Assembly (NCBI GenBank): GCA_023400405.1
Contig: JAEXFD010000022.1
Location: 1 to 60,257, forward strand
Direction: 5' to 3'
Length of the DNA: 60,257 nucleotides
DNA from: Pseudomonadota bacterium
Lineage (GTDB): Bacteria > Pseudomonadota > Alphaproteobacteria > Sphingomonadales > Sphingomonadaceae
In this document: one piece after another, positions 8,847-17,417 of the stretch
How positions within the stretch are numbered: the stretch's first letter is position 1
How the letters are laid out: each line of letters starts with the position of its first letter
Notes under the pieces: generated by a model
What the model saw: only the letters and a program-made list of their open reading frames with translations
Told to the model about the DNA's origin: nothing
Database searches by the model: none
Translations under genes and position numbers: made by a program

Positions 8847-10343
8847 CTATTCTCCGAATGCCCGGGCGATGAGATCGGTGGTGGAGGCATCGAAATCCAG
8901 CCCGCCCTGCCCCGCCGCCTTGGCCATCTCCTTGCCGAGCTCGACGCCGAACTGATCGAAGGGATTGATCCCCGTCAGCATGGCGCTGACGAAGGTGCGG
9001 TGCTCGTAAAAGGCGATCAGCGCGCCGAGGGTGCGCGGATCGAGCCGATCGAGCAGCAGCGTCGAGGACGGGCGGTCGCCCGAATAGGCGCGCGCCTTGT
9101 CCTCGGCGTCGCGCCCGGCCATCAGCGCGGCGCCCTGGGCGAACATGTTGAGCAGCAGCTGGCGGTGATGCTCCTCGGCCAGGCTGTCGCCCGCCTCGAT
9201 CACGCCGACGAACTCGACCGGCACCAGCCGCGTGCCCTGGTGGAGAAGCTGGAACACCGCGTGCTGGGCATCGGTGCCGACGCCGCCCCAGGTGATCGGC
9301 GCGGTCGGCCAATCGACCGGCTGGCCCTCGGCCGTGACCGACTTGCCGTTCGATTCCATCTCGAGCTGCTGGAGATAGCTCGGCAGCAGACGCAGCCGCT
9401 CGTCATAAGCGAAGGTCGCGCGCGTCTCGCAGCCGCGGACCTGGCTGTAATAAAGGTCGGCAAAGGCGGCGAGGACCGGCGCGTTGCGCTCGAGCGGAGT
9501 CAGGCGGAAGTGCCGGTCCATCTCGGCTGCGCCTTCGAGCAGTTCCTCGAACGCCTCCCAGCCGAGCGCGAGCGCGGCGGGGAAGCCGATCGACGACCAG
9601 AGCGAATAGCGCCCGCCGACCGATTCGGAGAAGGGCAGCACCCGCGTCTCGTCGACGCCCCATTCGAGGGCCTTGTCCGGCGCCGCGGTCAGCGCGACGA
9701 CTCGGCCATAGGGATCGGAAACGCCGCCCTCGGCCAGCCACTGCATCGCGCTTTCGGCGTTGAGCATGGTCTCCGTCGTCGTGAACGTCTTGGACGCGAC
9801 GGCGAGCAGCGTCGTCTGCGGATCGAAGCGATCGAGCGCCTCTTCGAGCGCGACGCCATCGACGTTCGACACGATCGCGACTTCGTAACGATCGGTATCG
9901 CGGCCGAGCGCATCGACGAGCAGGTCGGGCCCCAGTGCCGATCCGCCGATGCCGACATGGAGGACAGAGCGGACCGGGCCGAACGCCTCCGCCTCGATCG
10001 CATCGATCAGCGCGCGCATTCGGGCATGATAGGTGCGCGAGCGGGCGACGCTCTCGGGCGCGCCCTCGCCGCGCTCGGCGGTGTGCTCGGCGGCGCGGCC
10101 TTCCGTGACGTTGATCGCGTCGCCGGCGAACAGCGCGTCGCGCTTGGCCGCAAGGTCCATGGTCGCGGCAATGTCGGCCAGCCGCGCGATCGCATCGGCG
10201 GTGAGATGCGTCTTCGACCAATCGAAATGGATGCCGGCGACATCGGCGGAAAGCGCGGCGACACGGCCTTCATCCGCAGCGAAAAGCTGCTTCAGGGTGG
10301 CGGTGTCGAGCGACTTGAGGGCGGACCAATCGGGCAAGGCCAT
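8847..10343 (-). CDS. pgi: Glucose-6-phosphate isomerase
   Basis: Interconverts glucose-6-phosphate and fructose-6-phosphate. The 498-aa product carries VGIGGSALGPDLL (phosphate binding), FTTTETMLNAE and the C-terminal active-site stretch QFGVELGK with its catalytic lysine. Two ATGs lie close together; AGGAG is six bases before the second (MALPDWSALK) but only one base before the first, so the second is chosen. The gene is first in a two-gene operon with gor and diverges from lepB, leaving about 100 bp for both promoters. Confidence 0.96.
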   Translation of the reverse strand: MALPDWSALKSLDTATLKQLFAADEGRVAALSADVAGIHFDWSKTHLTADAIARLADIAATMDLAAKRDALFAGDAINVTEGRAAEHTAERGEGAPESVARSRTYHARMRALIDAIEAEAFGPVRSVLHVGIGGSALGPDLLVDALGRDTDRYEVAIVSNVDGVALEEALDRFDPQTTLLAVASKTFTTTETMLNAESAMQWLAEGGVSDPYGRVVALTAAPDKALEWGVDETRVLPFSESVGGRYSLWSSIGFPAALALGWEAFEELLEGAAEMDRHFRLTPLERNAPVLAAFADLYYSQVRGCETRATFAYDERLRLLPSYLQQLEMESNGKSVTAEGQPVDWPTAPITWGGVGTDAQHAVFQLLHQGTRLVPVEFVGVIEAGDSLAEEHHRQLLLNMFAQGAALMAGRDAEDKARAYSGDRPSSTLLLDRLDPRTLGALIAFYEHRTFVSAMLTGINPFDQFGVELGKEMAKAAGQGGLDFDASTTDLIARAFGE

Positions 10344-10448
10344 GTTCATCTCCTGTGGCGCAACCCGCCCCTATCGTCCCGCACCGGCGGCTGCCAGCCG
10401 GATTCAGCCGCTTGACCTGATTGCCGTCCCTCGCGCAGAGCTAAAGCC

Positions 10449-11330
10449 ATGGAAAACACGCCTCCCGCCGCCGACCGCGTCGCGCCGACCCCAGCCCCCG
10501 CGGCGACGGAGGCCCCGCCCAAGAACGAGTGGCGCGAGCTCGGCGTGTTCCTGATCAAGCTGGCGCTGATCGTCTTCGTGGTGCGCAGCTTCATCTTCTC
10601 GCCCTTCTCGATCCCGTCCGAATCGATGCTGCCGCGGCTGCTGATCGGCGACTATCTGTTCATCACCAAGTGGAATTACGGCTATTCCAAGCACTCGCTG
10701 CCGTGGAGCGTCCCGCTGATCCCGGGCCGGATCTTCGCGAGCACGCCCAATCGCGGCGACGTGGTGGTGTTCAAGGCGCCCGGCCATGACGGCGAGGACT
10801 GGATCAAGCGCGTGATCGGCCTGCCGGGCGACACGGTGCAGATGGTCAACGGCCAGCTCGTGCTGAACGGCAAGGCGATTCCGAAGCAGCAGATCGCCGA
10901 TTTCGTCATCCCGATCTCGCCCAACTACACCGCCGCGACGCCCGACAATCCGGACGGCAAGTGCCGCCCGCGCTTCCAGACGGTGGATGCCAAGGGCCAT
11001 GCCGCCTGCCGCTATCCGCGCTTCCGCGAGACGCTGCCGAACGGCAAGAGCTATGACGTGCTCGACCAGGAGATGCTCGACCAGGACAATACCCAGGTCT
11101 TCTCCGTCCCGGCCGGCCACGTCTTCCTGATGGGCGACAATCGCGACAATTCGACCGACAGCCGTTTCCAGCAGCCGCCCTATGGCCAGGGCATCGGCTT
11201 CGTGCCGATGGAGAATCTGGAAGGCAAGGCGGTGATCAACTTCTGGTCGACCGACGGCAGCGCCAACTGGTTCCTGCCCTGGACCTGGTTCACCGCGGCG
11301 CGCTGGAGCCGGATCGGGGAAGGCTTTTGA
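10449..11330 (+). CDS. lepB: Signal peptidase I
   Basis: Membrane-anchored serine protease that cleaves signal peptides of exported proteins. The 293-aa product has a Pro/Ala-rich cytoplasmic leader, one membrane anchor at about residues 30-50 and the catalytic Ser59 in IPSESMLP. The general-base Lys120 sits in WIKRVIGLPGD and box E is VFLMGDNRDNSTDSR. An insertion at about residues 150-215 containing CRPRFQ and CRYPRF is characteristic of alphaproteobacterial forms. Its stop overlaps the rnc start by four bases, and the gene opens the lepB-rnc(-era) group. Confidence 0.96.
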   Translation: MENTPPAADRVAPTPAPAATEAPPKNEWRELGVFLIKLALIVFVVRSFIFSPFSIPSESMLPRLLIGDYLFITKWNYGYSKHSLPWSVPLIPGRIFASTPNRGDVVVFKAPGHDGEDWIKRVIGLPGDTVQMVNGQLVLNGKAIPKQQIADFVIPISPNYTAATPDNPDGKCRPRFQTVDAKGHAACRYPRFRETLPNGKSYDVLDQEMLDQDNTQVFSVPAGHVFLMGDNRDNSTDSRFQQPPYGQGIGFVPMENLEGKAVINFWSTDGSANWFLPWTWFTAARWSRIGEGF

Positions 11331-11998
11331 GCGCCCCGGCGCTGGGGGACTGGATCAAGCGGATTTTCGGACGCGAGGCGGGCGACCTCGCCGCCTATGA
11401 GCGGGCGCTGACCCATGGCAGCCAGGCGGCGGCCAATTACGAGCGGCTGGAATTCCTGGGCGACCGCGTGCTCGGGCTGGTGGTGGCCGAGTGGCTGTTC
11501 GAGCGATTCCCGAACGAGCCCGAAGGGGCGCTGTCGCGCCGCCTCAATGCGCTGGTGACCGGCGCGGTCTGCGCCGACGTCGCGCGCGAGCTGGGCGTGG
11601 TGCCTTATCTGCGGCTCGGCAAGCAGGCGCGCGGCGACGGCGCTGCCGACAGCGACAATGTGCTGGGCGACGTGATGGAGGCGCTGATCGGCGCCTTCTA
11701 TCTCGAAGCCGGGCTGGACGCGGCGCGCGGCTTCATCCGCCGTGCCTGGGAAAGCCGGATCGAGGCGCATGCCCAGGCGCCCAAGCACCCCAAGTCGGCA
11801 CTCCAGGAATGGGCCGCGGCGCATAATCGCCGGCCGCCCGAATATGAAATCGTCGATCGATCGGGCCCCAACCACGCGCCGCGCTTCACGGTGCGCGTCT
11901 CGATCGGCAAGCTCGCCGAGGCGAGCGCGGAAGGCACGAGCAAGGGGGCTGCGGAGACGGCGGCGGCGGCGGCGCTGATGGCGAAGCTGGAGGGGTGA
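11327..11998 (+). CDS. rnc: Ribonuclease III
   Basis: Double-strand-specific endoribonuclease for rRNA and mRNA processing. At 223 aa it has the catalytic signature ERLEFLGDRVLGL at about residues 36-48, the second acidic site GDVMEALIGAFYLEAG and a C-terminal double-stranded RNA-binding domain from HPKSALQEWAAA to the end. The start is a TTG within the lepB TGA (TTGA overlap), indicating translational coupling. The gene is followed by an inverted pair of dispersed repeats rather than directly by era. Confidence 0.94.
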   Translation: MSAPALGDWIKRIFGREAGDLAAYERALTHGSQAAANYERLEFLGDRVLGLVVAEWLFERFPNEPEGALSRRLNALVTGAVCADVARELGVVPYLRLGKQARGDGAADSDNVLGDVMEALIGAFYLEAGLDAARGFIRRAWESRIEAHAQAPKHPKSALQEWAAAHNRRPPEYEIVDRSGPNHAPRFTVRVSIGKLAEASAEGTSKGAAETAAAAALMAKLEG

Positions 11999-12020
11999 GT
12001 GGCGTTGCGACTTTGCCAGC

Positions 12021-12099
12021 GCCCTTCGACAAGCTCAGGGCGGACGGAGGGAGGGTAGCCTTACTCAACAATCCGTTTGCCCTGAGCTTGTCGAAGGGC
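12021..12099. repeat. Inverted pair of 27-bp dispersed repeats
   Basis: The left arm (12021-12047, GCCCTTCGACAAGCTCAGGG then CGGACGG) and the right arm (12073-12099, its near-exact reverse complement) are separated by about 25 bp. Transcribed from rnc they would form a long stem-loop that could end or stabilise the transcript. The same unit recurs at 3671 and 12414. Confidence 0.8.
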
Positions 12100-12124
12100 G
12101 GCTCACCGCGAGCGAGACGGTAGA

Positions 12125-12472
12125 ATGAGTTTCTATGTCTATATCCTGCGCTGTCGCGACGGGAGCTATTATACCGGCCATACCGAGGATCTGGAGGTGA
12201 GAGTCGCGCAGCACCAGCGTGGCACTTTTCCCGGACATACGCATTCGCGAAGGCCGGTCGAGCTGGTCTGGAGCGAGGCATTCGGAGAGCGGTACGAAGC
12301 CTTGACGGCCGAACGACAGATCAAGGGCTGGACCCGCCCGAAGATGGAGGCACTGATCGCTGGCGACTGGCAACGGCTTTCGAACCTTGCGCGCAATCGC
12401 CAGGAGGATAGCCGCCCTTCGACAAGCTCAGGGCGAACGGATATGGGGCGGACGTATGACCGCTCGTCCTGA
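12125..12472 (+). CDS. GIY-YIG nuclease-domain protein (YhbQ-like)
   Basis: A small single-domain GIY-YIG protein of the UvrC N-terminal/YhbQ type; the biological substrate of most such proteins is unknown. The signature reads YVYILRCRDGSYYTGHT at residues 4-20, followed by the conserved RRPVELVWSEAF and the ERQIKGWTR helix. Family members end near residue 95; here the last 20 residues (RPSTSSGRTD onward) are translated from a copy of the dispersed 27-bp repeat, so the repeat has probably extended the gene. It lies between rnc and era, where such genes are often found. Confidence 0.85.
   Translation: MSFYVYILRCRDGSYYTGHTEDLEVRVAQHQRGTFPGHTHSRRPVELVWSEAFGERYEALTAERQIKGWTRPKMEALIAGDWQRLSNLARNRQEDSRPSTSSGRTDMGRTYDRSS
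12414..12440 (+). repeat. Dispersed 27-bp repeat inside a coding frame
   Basis: GCCCTTCGACAAGCTCAGGG plus CGAACGG matches the left arm near rnc with one difference. It is read in frame by the GIY-YIG gene as RPSTSSGRT, giving that protein a tail with no counterpart in the family. Confidence 0.8.
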
Positions 12473-12509
12473 TCCTGTCGCAGGAGCGCGGCCTCGAACT
12501 GGAATCGAA

Positions 12510-13412
12510 ATGACGGACACCCCCCAACATTGCGGCCTGGTCGCGATCGTCGGCGCCCCCAATGCCGGCAAGTCCACGCTGGTGAATGCCCTGGTCGGCC
12601 AGAAGGTCGCGATCGTCAGCCCCAAGGCGCAGACGACGCGCACGCGCGTGATGGGGATTGCCATCGAAGGCGATGCGCAGCTGATCCTGGTCGATACGCC
12701 GGGCATCTTCACGCCCGAGCGCCGGCTCGACCGCGCGATGGTCGCCGCGGCATGGGAGGGTGCCGAGGGCGCCGACCTGATCGCGCTGGTGGTCGACGGC
12801 AAGGGCGGCATCGGGGCGAAGGTGCAGACGATCCTGGAAAGCCTGGCCCGGCGGCGCGAGCGCAAGATCCTGGTCCTCAACAAGGTCGATATCGCCGACA
12901 AGCCGAAGCTGCTCGGCCATGCCGCCAAGCTCAACGAAATCCTGCCGTTCGACGAGACCTATTTCGTCTCGGCCCAGACCGGCGACGGCGTGCCCGAGCT
13001 CAAGACGGCGCTCGCCGCGGCGATGCCGGAGGCGCCCTGGCATTTCCCCGAGGACCAGGTCTCCGACGCCACCGACCGCATGCTTGCGGCCGAGGTGACG
13101 CGCGAGCAGCTCTATCTGCAGCTCCATGCCGAGCTGCCCTATGCGAGCGCCATCGAGACCGAGAAATATAGCGAGCGCGAGGACGGGTCGGTCGAGATCC
13201 ACCAGCAGATCCTCGTCGCGCGCGAGACCCAGCGCGCGATCGTGCTCGGCAAGGGCGGCACGCGGATCAAGGAGATCGGCGCCCGCGCCCGCGCCGAGCT
13301 CGCCCGGCTGCTCGGCGTGAAGGTGCATCTCTACCTGCACGTCAAGGTGCGGCCGGAATGGCAGGAGGACCGTTCGCTCTATCGCGAGATCGGGCTCGAC
13401 TGGGTCGACTGA
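12510..13412 (+). CDS. era: GTPase Era
   Basis: Essential GTPase that binds 16S rRNA and helps mature the 30S subunit. The 300-aa protein has G1 GAPNAGKST at residues 15-23, the switch region QTTRTRVMGI, G3 DTPG, G4 NKVD and a C-terminal KH domain with VLGKGGTRIKEIGARAR. The start MTDTPQHCGLVAIVG was selected because homologues begin a few residues before the G1 strand; the frame is open further upstream only through repeat-derived sequence. It completes the lepB-rnc-era neighbourhood. Confidence 0.96.
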   Translation: MTDTPQHCGLVAIVGAPNAGKSTLVNALVGQKVAIVSPKAQTTRTRVMGIAIEGDAQLILVDTPGIFTPERRLDRAMVAAAWEGAEGADLIALVVDGKGGIGAKVQTILESLARRRERKILVLNKVDIADKPKLLGHAAKLNEILPFDETYFVSAQTGDGVPELKTALAAAMPEAPWHFPEDQVSDATDRMLAAEVTREQLYLQLHAELPYASAIETEKYSEREDGSVEIHQQILVARETQRAIVLGKGGTRIKEIGARARAELARLLGVKVHLYLHVKVRPEWQEDRSLYREIGLDWVD

Positions 13413-13448
13413 CCGCCCCTGTGCGGTGGCGGCCAGTCCCGCCCAGGT

Positions 13449-13766
13449 TCAGCGTTCGAGCGTATGGACGACCTCGTAAAGGCCGGGATGGGCCTCGCCA
13501 AAGCGCTTGTTTCCGTCGATCAGCCCCTTGGCGCGAAGATGGGCGATGACGCGCGCGGCGGCATCGGCATCGGCGCTCTGGGCGTAATTGACCACCCGCG
13601 TGCCATCCAGGCTGCGATGGAGGCTGGCGGAAATCCACCCTTCGACTTCGCGCGCGGCCAGCGCGGCCTCGCGAAGATGGGCGATCAGCGGCTCTTGGCC
13701 GCCTTCAAGCACGGTGAAGACGTTGATCTGGGTGACGAGGCCGGACTGGGCCTGGATGATCGGCAT
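13449..13766 (-). CDS. Antibiotic biosynthesis monooxygenase (ABM) domain-like protein
   Basis: A 105-aa dimeric-barrel (ferredoxin-like) protein. The pattern of a first strand with a hydrophobic core (LVTQINVFTVLEG), a helix LIAHLREAALAAREVEGW and a strand SASLHRSLDGTRVVNYAQ resembles ABM-family proteins, small cofactor-free oxygenases or stress proteins of mostly unknown substrate. It converges on era and appears monocistronic. The family call is by eye and moderate. Confidence 0.65.
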   Translation of the reverse strand: MPIIQAQSGLVTQINVFTVLEGGQEPLIAHLREAALAAREVEGWISASLHRSLDGTRVVNYAQSADADAAARVIAHLRAKGLIDGNKRFGEAHPGLYEVVHTLER

Positions 13767-13960
13767 GACATGCGCTCCATTCGAAAGGACGCGACTGCCA
13801 AGGCTTGTCGGACGGCAGAAAGAACGACCCGTGCGCCAAGCCCCGGCGGCGCGCGCCGGTTGCTTGTCGCGGGTTCGCTCCGGAGAGCGACACGGAGCCT
13901 CGCGAGGCGCGAGGGAGCGGGCTTACCGATGCCGCTCGGGTCCTTTTCGACGGCCGGAGC

Positions 13961-14686
13961 CTAACTCGGCTCTTCGGCGCCGGCAAGCGGGCCGAGCAAC
14001 TCCGCCACCCAATCGGGCACCAGCGTCGCCGCCGGCCCCATCCGGCTCTCGTCGAACCAGTGGCTGCCGCCGGAAGGCTCCAGATTGAGCTCGAGCGTGC
14101 GCGCGCCGAAATGGCGGGCGAGCTGGACGAAGCCCGCGGCGGGATAGACCGCGCCCGAGGTGCCGATCGAGACGAACAGCTCCGCCTTGGCCAGCGCCTG
14201 CTCGATCACGTCCATGTGATAGGGCATCTCGCCGAAGAAGACGATGTCCGGGCGCAGCGCCGGGGTGCCGCAATTGGGGCATTCGGTGCCGGGCGGCAGC
14301 GCATCGTCCCAGCTCGCCTGGTCGCCGCACGCCGCGCACAGCGCCGATTTGAGCTCGCCATGCATGTGAAGCAGCCGCACCGAGCCGGCGCGATCGTGGA
14401 GATCGTCGACATTCTGGGTGACGAGCAGCAACTCGCCCGGCCATTCGGCATCGAGCCGCGCCAGCGCCCGGTGCGCGGCATTGGGCTCGACGCTGGCGAG
14501 CCTGGCGCGGCGCGCGTCATAGAAGCGATGGACCAGCGCCGGATCGCGCGCCAGCGCCTCGGGCGTGCAGACATCCTCGACGCGATGCCCTTCCCAAAGC
14601 CCGCCCGGCCCGCGGAACGTGGCGACGCCGCTCTCGGCCGAGACGCCGGCGCCGGTGAGGATGACGATGCTGTGGATGTCGCGCAT
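13961..14686 (-). CDS. cobB: NAD-dependent protein deacylase (sirtuin, CobB-type)
   Basis: Removes acyl groups from lysines using NAD. At 241 aa it carries the sirtuin core: GAGVSAESGVATFRG at residues 11-25, TQNVDDLHDRAG, the catalytic His in HMHGELKSALC, a zinc site of two CxxC pairs (CAAC and CPNC) and the NAD-binding GTSGAVYPAAGF. The start MRDIHSIVILTGAG was taken because homologues begin just before the Rossmann strand. It diverges from a small exported protein gene with a gap of under 60 bp. Confidence 0.93.
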   Translation of the reverse strand: MRDIHSIVILTGAGVSAESGVATFRGPGGLWEGHRVEDVCTPEALARDPALVHRFYDARRARLASVEPNAAHRALARLDAEWPGELLLVTQNVDDLHDRAGSVRLLHMHGELKSALCAACGDQASWDDALPPGTECPNCGTPALRPDIVFFGEMPYHMDVIEQALAKAELFVSIGTSGAVYPAAGFVQLARHFGARTLELNLEPSGGSHWFDESRMGPAATLVPDWVAELLGPLAGAEEPS

Positions 14687-14743
14687 GGCCCCGCCTTTAC
14701 CGCCTGCCACGCGGCTGCCGCAAATCCGCGCTTCACTCGGCAT

Positions 14744-15100
14744 ATGCTCGCGCTGCTCCTCCTCGCCGCACCCGTCGCGCAGGACCGCGCGCCGATCTTT
14801 CCGAGCCCCGACGAGGTGGGCGATGCTGCGATGGTGCCCAGACGCGCTTGCAGGGCCAGCGGGGGCGATACGATCACGGTGTGCGGCGATCCCAATGGCC
14901 GGCGCCTGCCGACGCTCGACGAGGCACGCTGGGCGGAGAAGCCGCTGCGGCCGGATTTTCGCGTGCCGGGTGGCGGCAAGGGCACCGTCGAAGCCGTGCA
15001 GCGCACGATTGCGCCGGGCGTGAGCGCACCGGCGGCGATGGTGACCGTCACCCTGCCCCTTGGTCCTCGCGCCAAGCCCAAAAAGCCGAAGGACGAATAA
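14744..15100 (+). CDS. Hypothetical exported protein (118 aa)
   Basis: Starts with a short hydrophobic leader (MLALLLLAAPVAQ) that looks like a signal peptide cleaved around residue 13. The rest is polar and Pro-rich with two cysteines (CRASGGDTITVC) that could form a disulfide, and a Lys-rich tail PKKPKDE. I do not recognise a family beyond small exported proteins of sphingomonads. It precedes dapB by 41 bp and could share its transcript. Confidence 0.6.
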   Translation: MLALLLLAAPVAQDRAPIFPSPDEVGDAAMVPRRACRASGGDTITVCGDPNGRRLPTLDEARWAEKPLRPDFRVPGGGKGTVEAVQRTIAPGVSAPAAMVTVTLPLGPRAKPKKPKDE

Positions 15101-15141
15101 GCCTGTCGCCCTCGCCGCGTGGCTGTGGCAGGGGTGCGGGC

Positions 15142-15870
15142 ATGACCAGCATCGGCATTTATGGCAGCCTCGGCCGGATGGGCCAGGCGATCGCGGCAGT
15201 AGCGCCCGAGCTGGGCGCGCGAATCGCCGGCGGGGCGGATGCGCAGGACGATCCGGCGATCGTCGCGAAGGCAGCCGACGTACTGATCGACTTTTCCGCG
15301 CCCCAGGCCCTCGAGGCGCATCTCGCCGCGGCGCGGGCGGCGGGGAAGCCGATCGTGGTCGGAACGACCGGACTCGCGGCCAAGCACCATGCCCTGATCG
15401 ATGCCGCCGCGGGCGAGATCGCGGCGCTCCAGACCGGCAACACCTCGGTCGGCATCGGGCTGCTCCAGCGGCTGGTGCGCGAGGCGGCGGCGCAGCTCGG
15501 GCCGGACTGGGATATCGAGATCGTCGAGATGCATCATCGCCACAAGGCCGATGCGCCCTCGGGCACGGCGCTGATGCTCGGCGCCGCCGCTGCAGAGGGG
15601 ATGGGCACCAGCCTCCCCGAAGCCGGAGTGAACGGCCGTGCTGGCCTCACCGGTCCGCGCGCCTCGGGCACGATCGGCATGGCGAGCGTGCGCGGCGGGT
15701 CGGTGGTCGGCGATCACAGCGTGATCTTCGCGGCCGAGGGCGAGCGGATCGAGCTGGTCCACCGCGCCGACGACCGGGCGATCTTCGCGCGCGGTGCCGT
15801 GCGCGCGGCGCTATGGCTCGCGGGCCAGCCGGCCGGCCGCTATACGATGGACCAGGTGCTCGGGGGGTGA
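15142..15870 (+). CDS. dapB: 4-hydroxy-tetrahydrodipicolinate reductase
   Basis: NAD(P)H-dependent step of the diaminopimelate/lysine pathway. The 242-aa protein has the Rossmann motif IYGSLGRMGQ at the N-terminus, the GTTGL turn and the catalytic signature EMHHRHKADAPSGTA with the active His pair and Lys. Length is slightly under the E. coli protein, as in other alphaproteobacteria. The stop overlaps the GTG start of nth by four bases (GTGA). Confidence 0.95.
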   Translation: MTSIGIYGSLGRMGQAIAAVAPELGARIAGGADAQDDPAIVAKAADVLIDFSAPQALEAHLAAARAAGKPIVVGTTGLAAKHHALIDAAAGEIAALQTGNTSVGIGLLQRLVREAAAQLGPDWDIEIVEMHHRHKADAPSGTALMLGAAAAEGMGTSLPEAGVNGRAGLTGPRASGTIGMASVRGGSVVGDHSVIFAAEGERIELVHRADDRAIFARGAVRAALWLAGQPAGRYTMDQVLGG

Positions 15871-16547
15871 AGAAGGCCGACGTCGTCGAATTCTTCGCGC
15901 GGCTCGCGGGCGACAATCCGCATCCCGAAACCGAGCTCGAATCGGTCAACGACTATACGCTGCTCGTCGCAGTGGTGCTCTCCGCCCAGGCGACCGATGC
16001 CGGCGTCAACAAGGCGACGCGGCGGCTGTTCCAACTGGTCGACACCCCCGAGAAGATGATCGCGCTCGGCGAGGAAGGCCTGAAGCAGCACATCAAGACG
16101 ATCGGGCTGTTCAACACCAAGGCGAAGAACGTCATCGCGCTCTCCGAAGCGCTGATCCGCGATCATGGCGGCCAGGTGCCGGCGAGCCGCGACGCGCTCG
16201 AGAAGCTGCCCGGCGTCGGGCGCAAGACCGCGAACGTGGTGATGAACGTCGCGTTCGGGGCGGAGACCTTCGCCGTCGATACGCATATCTTCCGCGTCGG
16301 CAACCGCACTCGGCTGGCGCCGGGCAAGACGCCGCTCGCCGTCGAGCTGAAGCTCGAAAAGGTGGTGCCCCAGCCCTTCCGGCTGCATGCGCATCACTGG
16401 CTGATCCTGCACGGCCGATATATTTGCAAGGCTCGCACGCCCGAGTGTTGGCACTGCCCGGTGGCGGACCTATGTCCGTACCAGCCCAAGACGTCCGCGC
16501 CCAAGGGCCGCAAGCCCACCGACGGCGCGCCGCAGCAAGGAAGCTGA
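15867..16547 (+). CDS. nth: Endonuclease III
   Basis: Bifunctional DNA glycosylase/AP lyase repairing oxidised pyrimidines. The 226-aa product has the helix-hairpin-helix LPGVGRKTANVV with the catalytic Lys, the catalytic Asp in FAVDTHIFRV and a C-terminal [4Fe-4S] motif C-x6-C-x2-C-x5-C beginning CKARTPEC. The start is a GTG inside the dapB stop (VKKADVVEFF), so the pair is translationally coupled. Confidence 0.95.
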   Translation: MKKADVVEFFARLAGDNPHPETELESVNDYTLLVAVVLSAQATDAGVNKATRRLFQLVDTPEKMIALGEEGLKQHIKTIGLFNTKAKNVIALSEALIRDHGGQVPASRDALEKLPGVGRKTANVVMNVAFGAETFAVDTHIFRVGNRTRLAPGKTPLAVELKLEKVVPQPFRLHAHHWLILHGRYICKARTPECWHCPVADLCPYQPKTSAPKGRKPTDGAPQQGS

Positions 16548-16550
16548 CCG

Positions 16551-16937
16551 ATGCGCATGATCCTCGCCGCTACCGCCTTCGCCCTGATCGCCGCCGCCCC
16601 CGGCTCGGCCAGCCAGAAGCGCGACGCCGTCCCCGCCGCCACGCCCGCCGGCAAGCCGGTGAGCTGCCTCAGCCTGACCCAGGTGCGCGAGAGCATCGTG
16701 CGCGACGGCAAGACGATCGACTTCGTCATGCGCGGGGGGCAGGTCTATCGCAACGTGCTCGACGGCGGCGAATGCCCCGGCCTCAGCTTCCAGCGCCGCT
16801 TCGCGCACAAGACCTCGACCAACGACATCTGCTCGACCGACCTCATCACGGTGCTCGAGGATCCGGGCCTGCGCCAGGGCGCGAGCTGCGGCCTCGGCCA
16901 GTTCCAGCCGGTGACCCTCGCCAAGCCCGCGCATTGA
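16551..16937 (+). CDS. Exported protein, DUF6491-like (128 aa)
   Basis: A 128-aa protein with a clear signal peptide (MRMILAATAFALIAAAPGSA). The mature part has four cysteines in the order CLSL, CPGLSF, CSTD and CGLG, with VMRGGQVYRNVLDGGECPGL, which resembles DUF6491-type periplasmic proteins; that assignment is from memory. No function is known. It starts three bases after nth and is the last gene before the tRNA that hosts the island. Confidence 0.65.
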   Translation: MRMILAATAFALIAAAPGSASQKRDAVPAATPAGKPVSCLSLTQVRESIVRDGKTIDFVMRGGQVYRNVLDGGECPGLSFQRRFAHKTSTNDICSTDLITVLEDPGLRQGASCGLGQFQPVTLAKPAH

Positions 16938-16980
16938 GGCTGGCGCTTCCGCCAAGGCTTTGCTACGCGCGCTGTTCCAG

Positions 16981-17057
<77 letters not shown>

Positions 17058-17058
<1 letters not shown>

Positions 17059-17417
17059 AAAATCAATGACTTAGCAGCAGCCGACAGCTGTCGTACGGAA
17101 AGCGTACGGAAAACATCGTCGGTCGAAATGCGACTAAATGAACCCGCATCGCGACGATTCGTCGGGCGCAGTCGGATGCATCTCGATCGCCGCACGCCGC
17201 CCCACCGATTGGACTACGACTTCGCGGGGCCGCAAAAGATTTTTGAATTTGCTCTGCGTAGCGTCGTCAACGAAATGCTTGCCAGAATCCAGTTTTGAAC
17301 GAGCTTGGCATGCAGGCGTTTAGCCTTCATTCGACCTTTGTCCCGAAAGGGATTCACAGTTCGGTGGGCGCATGTTAGTGTTCGCCCGCGGGGCGAAAGG
17401 GTGGTGGTAATCGGTCG
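17058..17417. other. Left island end, no gene seen
   Basis: About 360 bp between the tRNA and the ATPase gene. It holds the paired arm-type motifs; the remaining bases show no frame with a plausible start, ribosome site and composition. It presumably also contains the promoter of the ATPase-peptidase pair, but no confident -35/-10 can be named. Confidence 0.5.
17092..17119 (+). repeat. Left integrase arm-type sites (candidate)
   Basis: Two GTACGGAAA motifs with starts 11 bp apart (17093 and 17104), followed by ACATCGTC. The same arrangement (spacing 11, followed by ACATAGTC) occurs just inside the right end. Paired short direct repeats flanking the core are typical arm-binding sites of tyrosine integrases. 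Confidence 0.7.
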
